From Chryseobacterium koreense CCUG 49689 (GTDB taxonomy: Bacteria > Bacteroidota > Bacteroidia > Flavobacteriales > Weeksellaceae), in NCBI RefSeq assembly GCF_001045435.1, contig NZ_LFNG01000006.1, positions 124,001-188,000 of the forward strand: 64,000 bases of DNA. Direction: 5' to 3'. Positions within the stretch are counted from its first letter, which is position 1, and each line of letters begins with the position of its first letter. This document shows, one piece after another, positions 35,050-43,506 of this stretch. The notes under the pieces are model-generated. The model saw only the letters and a program-made list of their open reading frames with translations, had not been told where the DNA came from and made no database searches. A program made the translations under genes and the position numbers.

Positions 35050-35258
35050 TGGAAATTAAATTACAATCAATTATAACTTGCCCAAATTGCGGATACAAAA
35101 AAGAGGAAACAATGCCAACAGATGCTTGCCAATATTTTTATGAATGTGAAAATTGCAAGACAAGATTAAAACCATTACAAGGCGATTGTTGTGTGTATTG
35201 TAGTTATGCCAGTGTTCCTTGTCCATCAATACAACAGGATAAAAAATGTTGCTATTAG
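35049..35258 (+). CDS. GDCCVxC-domain small cysteine-rich protein
   Basis: 69 aa with ten or more Cys: TCPNCGYKK, CENCKTR, GDCCVYCSYASVPCPSIQ and a terminal KKCCY. This is the GDCCVxC (seleno)protein family often encoded next to mercury transport genes. Likely binds metal in the cytosol. Its ATG overlaps the merTP stop. Confidence 0.85.
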   Translation: MEIKLQSIITCPNCGYKKEETMPTDACQYFYECENCKTRLKPLQGDCCVYCSYASVPCPSIQQDKKCCY

Positions 35259-35327
35259 AAACCAATTAAGAGAAAAAAATGTTCAGTTTTTTCAAAAAAT
35301 ATTTTCAAAAATTTAAGAAGAATACTT

Positions 35328-35666
35328 ATGCTATCAACAGAAAAAACATTATCAGAAGTAATTGAAGTACTAAGACAAAGGGGTTATACGGAAGACTTTA
35401 ATCTATTGGAAGAAAACATTTCGTACAAAATAGACGGAGAGAAAGTTAATTTAAGGGACATTGTTATTGATAAAATTTATCGTTTTACTGGGCTTAATGA
35501 CTTGGAAGATGAGGCTATCTTATATGCGATGAGAAACCAAAAAGATGGAGCAAAAGGTGTTTTCGTAAATGGTTATGGTACATACTCTGACAGTGCAGCA
35601 AACAGCATCATTGAGCAAATATCAGTTGACGAGGACGATAATGATGATTGGACGATAGAAAATTAA
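35328..35666 (+). CDS. Small conserved protein (labelled PRPP synthetase in some annotations)
   Basis: 112 aa, acidic. RGYTEDFNL near the N-terminus and AKGVFVNGYGTYSD in the C-terminal half match a small Bacteroidota family often mislabelled phosphoribosylpyrophosphate synthetase; it is far too short and has no PRPP-binding motif. Function unknown. It ends 6 bp before the Fur-like gene. Confidence 0.6.
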   Translation: MLSTEKTLSEVIEVLRQRGYTEDFNLLEENISYKIDGEKVNLRDIVIDKIYRFTGLNDLEDEAILYAMRNQKDGAKGVFVNGYGTYSDSAANSIIEQISVDEDDNDDWTIEN

Positions 35667-35672
35667 ATCACA

Positions 35673-36083
35673 ATGACTGAATTAGAAAAAATTTTACAGC
35701 AAAAAGCTATAAAACCCACCGCTATGCGTTTGTTGGTGGTTGAAAAGTTATTGAAACAACAATATGCAGTAAGTCATAAAGAGCTGGCAGAACAGTTTGA
35801 AAAAGCAGATAATATTACTCTCTTCAGAACACTTAAAGTATTCCTGGAACACAAACTTGTCCATACCATTGATGATGGAAGCGGAGTGATTAAATACGCA
35901 CTTTGCCAATCAGGATGCAATTGTAATTTATCAGAACTGCACACACATTTTTATTGTACCGACTGCAAACATACTTTTTGCCTTACTGAAACAGAAATTC
36001 CGAACATCGAAGTTCCTCAAAACTTTAAATTAGATGGAGCTAATTTAGTTCTTAAGGGGAAATGCGACAAATGTAACAAATAG
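35673..36083 (+). CDS. Fur-family metalloregulator (Zur-like)
   Basis: 136 aa. N-terminal winged HTH (KPTAMRLLVVEKLLKQ..., LFRTLKVFLEHKLVH) and a C-terminal metal domain with HTHFYCTDCKHTFC and a final CDKC, giving the two structural CxxC pairs of Fur/Zur proteins. It lies directly before metal-efflux genes and a palindrome at 36097-36111 that could be its site. The metal (Zn is the best guess) is inference. Confidence 0.88.
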   Translation: MTELEKILQQKAIKPTAMRLLVVEKLLKQQYAVSHKELAEQFEKADNITLFRTLKVFLEHKLVHTIDDGSGVIKYALCQSGCNCNLSELHTHFYCTDCKHTFCLTETEIPNIEVPQNFKLDGANLVLKGKCDKCNK

Positions 36084-36096
36084 ATTTTTTCAACTT

Positions 36097-36111
36097 TGCA
36101 ATTCTATTGCA
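36097..36111 (+). promoter_or_regulatory. Palindromic Fur/Zur-like box
   Basis: TGCAAT-tct-ATTGCA, a perfect 6-3-6 inverted repeat. It sits 12 bp upstream of TATATTTG (36123-36130), a -7 type element before the gene at 36139, and just after the Fur-family gene. This position suits repression. Confidence 0.5.
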
Positions 36112-36138
36112 CAATCTATTTATTTATATTTGTAGCTG

Positions 36139-36465
36139 ATGAAACTATTTATATTCATATTCAGTATATATTTTCTGGCATTATCCTTAATGCCGTGTAC
36201 TGATGCGTGTGGTATGGATACCAGTAATACTTCAAAATCAGAGCTTTCTAATACAAGCAATGGTCAAACGAAAAACGGCGATTTATGCAGTCCTTTTTGT
36301 TCTTGTGCTACTTGTCATACCGTTGTGAATTTTACGTTTCAAACGTTCAAAATAAACGAGGCAAAGCCAAGTCTTAGCAAGATACAAAAATTCCCACTTC
36401 AAAATTTCAATTTCATTTCCAATTATCACGGAAACATTTGGCAGCCGCCAAAGATTAATACTTAA
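36139..36465 (+). CDS. Small secreted Cys-rich protein (DUF6660-like)
   Basis: 108 aa, with signal peptide (KLFIFIFSIYFLALSLMP). The mature part has Cys in PCTDACG, DLCSPFCSCATCH, and an aromatic tail NYHGNIWQPPK. Proteins of this type are found upstream of CzcA-like pumps in Bacteroidota and are labelled DUF6660. It is probably periplasmic and metal-responsive. Confidence 0.7.
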   Translation: MKLFIFIFSIYFLALSLMPCTDACGMDTSNTSKSELSNTSNGQTKNGDLCSPFCSCATCHTVVNFTFQTFKINEAKPSLSKIQKFPLQNFNFISNYHGNIWQPPKINT

Positions 36466-36615
36466 TATTTTCAGCAAATGTATTTATTGGTAATGGATGA
36501 TATATTCATTTACTATTAGATAGGTGTATTATCTAAATTGCACATTTAGCTGTCCTTTCTGTAACGGACAGAAAGTATTTATATCCATTATTATTAATTA
36601 TTAATCAAATGAATT
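36466..36615 (+). other. Intergenic region with two hairpins before czcA remnant
   Basis: TTAGATA/TATCTAA lies at 36516-36536 and CTTTCTGT/ACAGAAAG at 36555-36575. An alternative CTGTCC/GGACAG stem (36550-36555 with 36566-36571) competes with the second. They could attenuate or stabilise the czcA message. Confidence 0.4.
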
Positions 36616-38675
36616 GTGTTAGACAGTATCATAAAATTTAGCATTAAGAACAAGCTCGTCATTGGAATAATGACATTGTTGCTCATTATTTGGGGAGTGT
36701 GGAGTGCCACAAAATTACCCATTGATGCCGTACCCGATATTACAAATAATCAGGTGCAAATAATTACGGTTTGCCCCACATTGGCGGCTCAGGAAGTAGA
36801 ACAATTAGTAACTTTTCCGATAGAGCAAAGCATTGCTAATATTCCCGATTTAGAAGAAACCAGAAGTATTTCTAGGTTTGGTTTGTCCGTAATTACAGTT
36901 GTATTTAAGGAAAAAGTAGACATTTATTTTGCCCGACAGCTCATTAATGAAAAACTGAAAGAAGCAGAAGAAAAAATTCCGAACGGAATAGGGACACCTG
37001 AACTGGCTCCGGTCAGTACAGGGCTTGGTCAGATATACGAATATATAATACATCCCAAAAAGGGAAGTGAAAATAAATACAATGCCAAAGACCTTCGTAC
37101 AATGCAGGACTGGATTGTTGCAAGGCAACTGTATGGTACACCCGGAATTGCAGAAGTAAATAGTTTTGGTGGCGAGCTAAAGCAATATGAAGTTGCTGTT
37201 AATCCTAATCGCTTAAAGGCTATGGATATAAGTATTACCGATATTTTCAACGCTCTTGAAAAAAATAACCAAAATACAGGGGGAGCATATATTGATAAGA
37301 AACCAAGTGCTTATTTTGTTAGAGGTATTGGTTTGGTTACATCATTAGAAGATATAAAAAACATCAGTGTAAAAAATAATCCTGGCAGTGTTCCAATTTT
37401 TATAAAAGATGTGGCAGATGTACGATTTGGTAATGCTGTAAGATATGGGGCTATGACATATAATGGAGAAGTTGATGCAGTAGGCGGTGTGGTAATGATG
37501 CTAAAAGGCGAAAATGCCAATAATGTAATTGAAAAAATAAAAGAAAAACTTCCTACTATACAAAAGTCATTACCTGATGATATTATTATTGAACCCTATA
37601 TAGACCGTTCAGTTTTAGTTGACAAGGCAATGAGTACCGTAGAAAAAAACCTGATAGAAGGTGCGTTGATTGTTATCTTTGTATTAGTACTTTTTTTAGG
37701 AAATTTTAGAGCCGGATTAATAGTAGCTTCCGCTATTCCATTAGCAATGCTGTTTGCCTTAGCGATGATGAATGTGTTTGGTGTAAGCGCCAATTTAATG
37801 AGTTTGTAGATGTTTCTTTTGCAGGTGAAAAAGTATCTGAAATATATGAGGGAAACAAGACCTTTGATTTGATGCTTCGTTTAGATGATGCCAATAGAGG
37901 AAATATTGACAAGATTAAAAATGCAATGATTGATGGGACTAATGGTCAAAAAATTCCTTTGTACTATGTAGCTGATGTCGTAAGTACTACTGGTCCTAAT
38001 ACCATTAACCGTGAAAATGTACAACGTAAAACGGTAGTGTCTGCCAATGTTTCGGGTAGAGATCAAAAAAGTGTGGTAGAGGAAATTCAGAAAATTATCA
38101 ATGAAAAAGTAAAACTTCCAGAAGATTATCATATCGAATATGGTGGTCAATTTGAAGCTGAAGCCGAAGCATCGAAAACGCTTATAGCTACTTCATTGCT
38201 GTCTATTTTAATCATTTTCTTAATCTTATTCAGAGAATTTAAAACCGTAAAATTAGCGGCTATCATTCTGATAAACTTACCATTAGCTTTAATTGGCGGG
38301 GTGTTCAGTATTTATTTCACCAGCGGAATTTTAAGTATTCCTGCAATCATTGGTTTTATCACTTTATTTGGGGTGGCAACACGTAATGGGATTTTATTAA
38401 TATCGCATTACAATACACTTCGTGAAGAAGGATATACGCTTTTTGATACCGTAATACAAGGTTCTAAAGATAGGTTAAGCCCTATTTTAATGACTGCTTT
38501 AACCGCAGGTTTAGCACTTATTCCGCTAGCTATTGCTGGAGATTTACCAGGTAACGAGATTCAAAGTCCAATGGCAAAAGTTATTTTAGGTGGTTTACTT
38601 ACTTCTACCATTCTGAATATCTTCATTGTACCAGCAGTCTATTATTTATCGAACAAAAAAGAAGCTACAAAATGA
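36616..38675 (+). pseudogene. czcA: czcA-like RND metal-efflux gene, internal deletion and frameshift
   Basis: GTG start at 36616 gives 397 codons of a CusA/CzcA permease (VDAVPDITNNQVQI..., TFPIEQSIANIPDLEE) that stop at 37809. The C-terminal part resumes in another frame at about 37803 (FVDVSFAGEKVSEIYEG) and runs to 38675. Complete pumps have about 1,040 residues; roughly 350, including the transmembrane DFGxxVDGAVVxVEN relay, are missing at the junction NLMSL/FVDVS. The joint sits in AGTTTGTAGATG, compatible with deletion between short matching sequences. Not functional as read. Confidence 0.85.
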
Positions 38676-39856
38676 AAATAAATAGCATCGCTTTGTTGGT
38701 TGCCTGTCTTTGGGTAGCCAACGCAGAAGCACAGTCAGGGTTGGAAACAATCCTGACTGATATTAGTAAGAATAACAAAACTTTACAAAGTCAATCCAAA
38801 TATTGGGAAGCTCAAAAATTGCAATTCAAAACAGGAAATACCTTGTATGATCCTACAATAAGTTACGATTATATGCGTGGTACCCCCAGTGCAGTGGCTG
38901 GAAATCAAACCGATATTAGTGTGATACAAAGATTTGATTTTCCTACAGTGTACGGTAAAAAGAAAAATTTAGCCAACGAAAAGAGTAAACAAGGAGATTT
39001 CGCATTACTTGCTACTAAACAAGATATTTTGTTAGAAGCGAAAAAATCGGCTATAGAACTTATTTACCGGAATAAATTGCAAGAAAAAATCAAAGAAAGA
39101 AAAACCAAAACTGAAAAGTTTCTTTCGGATTTTCAAACCAAATTAAATAGAGGTGAAGGAAATATTTTAGATGTCAACAAAGCAAAATTACAGTTAATTG
39201 AAATTAATAAAGATTTGAAGTTGAATACATCTTCAATTAATCAGCTTCAGCAAAAATTAACAGAACTCAATGGTGGTATTGATGTTATTTTTAATGAATC
39301 GGAATATCCTGAAGTTATTGCAATACCTTCTTTTGAAGAGCTAGAAGAAATCATCGAAGCTCAAGATCCAACAAGAAAACTATTGCAACAACAAACAACA
39401 ATTGCCCAACAACAAATTCAGGTTACCAAGGCAATGGCTTTACCAAAATTTGAAGCAGGTTATCACTATCAAGGTATTTTGGGACAAAATTTTCACGGAG
39501 CTCGTATTGGGATGTCTATCCCTCTATGGGAAAATAAAAACCGTGTAAAACAAAGTATGGCTGAGTTGGAAATGAACGAAGTACAGTTGAATGAACATAA
39601 AGTGGAGCATTATTACAACATAAAAAGCCTTTATGAAAAATACACCAACTTACAAAAAACACTCGACGAATACCAAACGGTTTTAGAAAGTATCAACAGC
39701 ATTCAGTTACTAGATAAAGCTTTGCGATTCGGAGAAATTACAACCATTCAATATTTCTTAGAAGCCAGTTACTACTACCAAGCTAGTAATAATTATTTAC
39801 TTACCGAAAAAGAGTATCAAGATGTAATTGCAGAATTACTGAAATATCAATTGTAA
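38672..39856 (+). CDS. TolC-family outer-membrane protein (CzcC-like)
   Basis: 394 aa, with signal peptide (ends VANAEAQ). Two outer-membrane efflux domains with long helical hairpins (about 150-210 and 300-370, rich in Q, L and K). It overlaps the czcA stop by 4 bp (ATGA), so it was the outer-membrane partner of that pump. No adaptor (CzcB) gene is adjacent. It may be orphaned by the czcA deletion. Confidence 0.88.
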   Translation: MKINSIALLVACLWVANAEAQSGLETILTDISKNNKTLQSQSKYWEAQKLQFKTGNTLYDPTISYDYMRGTPSAVAGNQTDISVIQRFDFPTVYGKKKNLANEKSKQGDFALLATKQDILLEAKKSAIELIYRNKLQEKIKERKTKTEKFLSDFQTKLNRGEGNILDVNKAKLQLIEINKDLKLNTSSINQLQQKLTELNGGIDVIFNESEYPEVIAIPSFEELEEIIEAQDPTRKLLQQQTTIAQQQIQVTKAMALPKFEAGYHYQGILGQNFHGARIGMSIPLWENKNRVKQSMAELEMNEVQLNEHKVEHYYNIKSLYEKYTNLQKTLDEYQTVLESINSIQLLDKALRFGEITTIQYFLEASYYYQASNNYLLTEKEYQDVIAELLKYQL

Positions 39857-39877
39857 TAATATTGAAGAAAAACACAT

Positions 39878-39916
39878 AAAGCCTTGTAAAAAATAAATTT
39901 TGCAAGGCTTTGTTTT
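39878..39916 (+). terminator. Terminator after czcC-like gene
   Basis: AAAGCCTTG and CAAGGCTTT (39878-39886 and 39903-39911) are extended inward by G-U and A-T pairs, and TTTT follows. It begins 22 bp past the stop codon. Confidence 0.85.
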
Positions 39917-40053
39917 ACTCAAAAAAACAGACGTTTTTAGCTACGAATGTATTTAGTTAAGTTTTATAATATCTTTTAATACTCCTCAAAGCTACATTAA
40001 ATTGCTATAATTATGGGGAGCGTTATTGATATTTTAAGTATGTCTAACGTTAG

Positions 40054-40089
40054 TATCCAAATTCTCTCCAAAATTATTGTTTAAATTTG
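40054..40089 (+). promoter_or_regulatory. Response-regulator box plus -7 element of the two-component operon
   Basis: TATCCAAATTC and TCTCCAAAATT lie head to tail at 40054-40064 and 40065-40075 (11-bp period). TAAATTTG (40082-40089, -7 type) follows 6 bp later. The same layout occurs before the TolC/RND operon (42047-42082). Direct repeats at one-turn spacing fit OmpR-family regulators and suggest autoregulation. Confidence 0.65.
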
Positions 40090-40104
40090 TACAAATCGAA
40101 TCAA

Positions 40105-40779
40105 ATGAGGCTATTGGTAATCGAAGACGAATCCGATTTGTTACAAAGCATTTTGGAATATTTCAAGCAGGAATATTTCCGTTGCGAGGGAGTCACAACG
40201 TTTTATGAAGGGATCGAACGAGTGGAATCTTTCGATTATGATTGTATTATCCTTGATATCAATCTTCCTGATGGAAACGGATTAAAACTATTACAACATA
40301 TTAGAGAGGATAAAAAGCAAGATGGTGTCATTATCATCTCCGCTCGTGATTCCCTGGATGACAAAATTGATGGGTTATTGTTGGGAGCAGACGACTATGT
40401 TACCAAACCTTTTCATTTGTCTGAACTAAATGCCAGGGTAAAAGCTTTGATCCGTAGAAAGTATAATCAAGGTAGCGCGGTACTTGAAGTGGGTAGTTTA
40501 CAGCTTAATCTTTTAAATAGACAAATTACCTGTCATGGGGAAGAACTTCAGTTTACCAGAAGCGAATTTGATCTACTGGCTTATCTGCTCAATAATGCTA
40601 ACCGGGTGGTTAGCAGGCAGGCTATAGCAGAGCATTTGTATGGAGACCGCACCGATAATATGCCGTCGTTTGATTTTGTTTACTCTCAAATAAAAAACCT
40701 AAAACGTAAATTGAAAGAAAGAGATTGTGATGAGTTGATACAGACAGTTTATGGATTAGGATATAAGATTTCATTATGA
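40105..40779 (+). CDS. OmpR-family response regulator
   Basis: 224 aa from ATG 40105; the longer TTG frame at 40087 would include the promoter -7 element and is rejected. Receiver domain with EDE (7-9), phospho-acceptor D in CIILDINLPDG (about 52) and K in YVTKPF. The C-terminal winged HTH (about 125-222) includes LTRSEFDLLAYLLNN-type helices, seen here as TRSEFDLLAYLL. It overlaps the kinase by 4 bp. Confidence 0.93.
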   Translation: MRLLVIEDESDLLQSILEYFKQEYFRCEGVTTFYEGIERVESFDYDCIILDINLPDGNGLKLLQHIREDKKQDGVIIISARDSLDDKIDGLLLGADDYVTKPFHLSELNARVKALIRRKYNQGSAVLEVGSLQLNLLNRQITCHGEELQFTRSEFDLLAYLLNNANRVVSRQAIAEHLYGDRTDNMPSFDFVYSQIKNLKRKLKERDCDELIQTVYGLGYKISL

Positions 40780-42041
40780 GTAGCCCACTTTTACAACGTC
40801 ATACCAAATCATTGTTGATTTGGCTTCCACTTATCCTAGTTATCAGTTCGGCTATCTTTTATTTTGTGTTGAAAGGACATGCTCACCACGCTGAGGAGAA
40901 GTATCTTTTGCTAAAACAACAAAATGTATGGAACAGCTTTATGGCTACATCGGGAAATCTAGAACGACACATAACCGGTGAATATAGTATTGAAGAGAAA
41001 AATACATCAAGTGAGGTGGTATTAAATATCCCTAGAGATACCGCCCTATTCTATGAAATGGAAGGAAAGAAACTTCCTTTTAAGGTATTAACAAAAGAAT
41101 ATCAATGGAAGAATGCTTCTTATCTTGTCTCGACCTATATTTCTTCAACGGAGACAGCTCATCTTATTGCCAAGGTATTTTTTTCGGAAGCGATTATCCT
41201 TTTGGTTTTATTGATTACGATTGTCCTGGTAAGCCGAAAAAGCTCTGTTAGGCTTTGGCAACCTTTCTTTTCAAGTATAGATGCTGCTGAAAAGTTTGAT
41301 CTTAACAGGAACAATGAGTTGCGACTTCCTGCGTTAACTGGAACTACTGAATTTGACAGGCTTAATGAATCACTCAATAAACTGGTTGAAAATGTAAATA
41401 GAGCCTATCATAATCAAAAGCAGTTTGTTGAAAATGCTTCGCACGAAAGCCAGACACCACTTGCTATTATCCGGGCCAAGCTTGAATTACTTATTAATTA
41501 TCCAAATATTGATGAGAAGGAAGCGCTATTGCTAGGTGATATAACAAATGCAACAAATCGCTTGAGTGAGATGAACAAGACTTTGTTATTACTTGCCAAA
41601 ATTGAGAATAATCAATTTCCTGAGACTGAACGTATAAATGTAAATGAGGTTGTTCAGGAAATATCAGGAAACTGTGAAGCATACATAGATGATTGTCCTC
41701 GTATGACAAGTACAGTTGTTGACCATATTACGGTTACCGCTAATCGAACATTGATTGAAATCCTTGTTTCAAATATTATCAATAATGCTATCGTACATAA
41801 TAATGAAAAAAAAGAAATAAGAATTAGTATAGAAGACAGTAAGGTAAAAATAGAAAATACAGGGAATCCTTTGCTCATAGATCCAGAAGCCTTATTTGAA
41901 CGCTTCCGGAAGAACACTTATCAAAAGAATACTACAGGTTTAGGATTGGCGCTGGTAAAGCAAATCTGTCAATTATATGGTTACACTGTAAAATACAATT
42001 ATATAAATGGTTGGCATAATGTAGAAATTTGCTTTAGCTGA
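40776..42041 (+). CDS. Sensor histidine kinase
   Basis: 421 aa. Membrane helices near 14-32 and 130-152 bracket a periplasmic sensor region of about 95 aa. The phosphorylatable His lies in NASHESQTPLA (about 225). N-box NNAIVHN and G-box TGLGLALVKQ follow. It pairs with the regulator at 40105 and controls the RND operon just downstream. Confidence 0.93.
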   Translation: MSSPLLQRHTKSLLIWLPLILVISSAIFYFVLKGHAHHAEEKYLLLKQQNVWNSFMATSGNLERHITGEYSIEEKNTSSEVVLNIPRDTALFYEMEGKKLPFKVLTKEYQWKNASYLVSTYISSTETAHLIAKVFFSEAIILLVLLITIVLVSRKSSVRLWQPFFSSIDAAEKFDLNRNNELRLPALTGTTEFDRLNESLNKLVENVNRAYHNQKQFVENASHESQTPLAIIRAKLELLINYPNIDEKEALLLGDITNATNRLSEMNKTLLLLAKIENNQFPETERINVNEVVQEISGNCEAYIDDCPRMTSTVVDHITVTANRTLIEILVSNIINNAIVHNNEKKEIRISIEDSKVKIENTGNPLLIDPEALFERFRKNTYQKNTTGLGLALVKQICQLYGYTVKYNYINGWHNVEICFS

Positions 42042-42046
42042 TTGTT

Positions 42047-42082
42047 TCTCCAAAATCTCTCCAAAATCACATTATAGCTTTG
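42047..42082 (+). promoter_or_regulatory. Response-regulator box plus -7 element of the RND operon
   Basis: TCTCCAAAATC is directly repeated at 42047-42057 and 42058-42068 (11-bp period, identical). TAGCTTTG (42075-42082) follows after 6 bp, the same spacing as before the regulator gene. Strong evidence that this pump is the target of the two-component system. Confidence 0.7.
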
Positions 42083-42118
42083 CTACATAATCAAAATTAT
42101 CAATAGCTGATAAATATT

Positions 42119-43501
42119 ATGTTGCAAAGTATTTTTAAAAAGAAATGTCTGCCCATTTTTATAATGGCGATTTCTGTAACCCAGGCTTCGGCGCAGCAAG
42201 ATACGTTACTAAGTCTGAACGATGTTATCGTTTTGGGCAATCAGAATTATCATCTTCTCCGAGCCAGAACGTTTGACGCAATAGCGGCAGAAAAGCATGT
42301 AGATGTGGTAAAATATAGCAGGTTGCCGACTCTTGATGCTAGTTATCAGGCAGGGATTTCTACGGCTAATAACCTGATAGGTGTTTTTAATCCAAACGGG
42401 ATATTGCCCATCTCAGGTCCTCCGTCTACCGAGAATAAATTTGAACCGGGCACAGGAAGTGCAGCAGGAATATTGTTGAATTGGCAGGCGGTTACTTTTG
42501 GTGAAAGAGATGCCCGTATAAATACCGCTGTCGCTGAGGCTACTGTTCAGAAATCTTTATTACAAAAAGAACAGTTTCAGCACGCTATCAATATCATCAG
42601 TAGTTATCTGGATATCCTGTTGGCGAATGCTAATCTGCATATACATCAACAGAATATTAAGCGTGTGGAAGCAAATCTAAAGCAAAGTCGTGTATTGACT
42701 AGCAGCGGGATAAAAGCTGGTGTCGATACTGAATTGTTTCAGTCTGAATTATCAAAAGCGAAAGTGGAATACATCAATTCGCATAAACAGTTGGAGATTT
42801 TGCAATGGAATCTGGCTCGTTTAATTGTAATCGAGAATCTACCTGTTCCTCGGGATTCTGCTTTTTTGTCGACATTACCTTCAAGTAGAATATTGACGGA
42901 TAGTAATCTTGATTTACATCCAATTATCAAATATTCGCAAAGCCAATTTGAATTAAGCCAGTCAAAGGAACAGCAGATTAAAAAATCATATCTACCTAAA
43001 ATAAATGTATGGGGAGCAGGTTTTGCTAGGGGTTCTGGTTTTCTGGCTGATGGCAGTTTACATGCTTGGGAGGGGTTGAACCTTACTCGATATAATTACA
43101 GTGTAGGGTTACAACTTACTTTTCCGATTATGAAGTATGGTGAAGCTAAACGGCTATTAGCACATCAATCCTCTTTATCAAAGGGTGCTGAAGAACTTTT
43201 GCAGAATGAACGTTCTCAACTCTTCTCTCAGCAACAGATTGCCAATACTACACTTGATCATAGTCTTCAGGTGGTGTCTGAAACCAAGGAGCAGTTAAGG
43301 TCTGCACAAGCAGCTTTCCAAGCTATGCAGATTAGGTATAATACTGGTTTGGTTAATTTTTCGGACCTGATACAGGCTCAGTATACCTTATTGAAATCTG
43401 AACTTGATGTTAAGCAAGCTTATTGGGATACTTGGAAGGCTCAGTTGCTGGAAGCTGCTGTAAAAGGTGATGTGAATATTTTTTTAAATGAAATGAAATA
43501 A
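42119..43501 (+). CDS. TolC-family outer-membrane efflux protein
   Basis: 460 aa, with signal peptide (ends ASAQ). Two TolC-type repeats; LQAMQIRYNTGLVNFSDLIQAQ-type segment near 400 (here AMQIRYNTGLVNF) is characteristic. First gene of the TolC-RND-adaptor operon under the repeat-controlled promoter. 5 bp before the pump gene. Confidence 0.92.
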   Translation: MLQSIFKKKCLPIFIMAISVTQASAQQDTLLSLNDVIVLGNQNYHLLRARTFDAIAAEKHVDVVKYSRLPTLDASYQAGISTANNLIGVFNPNGILPISGPPSTENKFEPGTGSAAGILLNWQAVTFGERDARINTAVAEATVQKSLLQKEQFQHAINIISSYLDILLANANLHIHQQNIKRVEANLKQSRVLTSSGIKAGVDTELFQSELSKAKVEYINSHKQLEILQWNLARLIVIENLPVPRDSAFLSTLPSSRILTDSNLDLHPIIKYSQSQFELSQSKEQQIKKSYLPKINVWGAGFARGSGFLADGSLHAWEGLNLTRYNYSVGLQLTFPIMKYGEAKRLLAHQSSLSKGAEELLQNERSQLFSQQQIANTTLDHSLQVVSETKEQLRSAQAAFQAMQIRYNTGLVNFSDLIQAQYTLLKSELDVKQAYWDTWKAQLLEAAVKGDVNIFLNEMK

Positions 43502-43506
43502 GGGAT

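Noticed and set aside
40087-40104. TTG start for the response regulator
   Set aside because: It would begin inside the -7 element; ATG 40105 gives the normal receiver N-terminus MRLLVIEDE.
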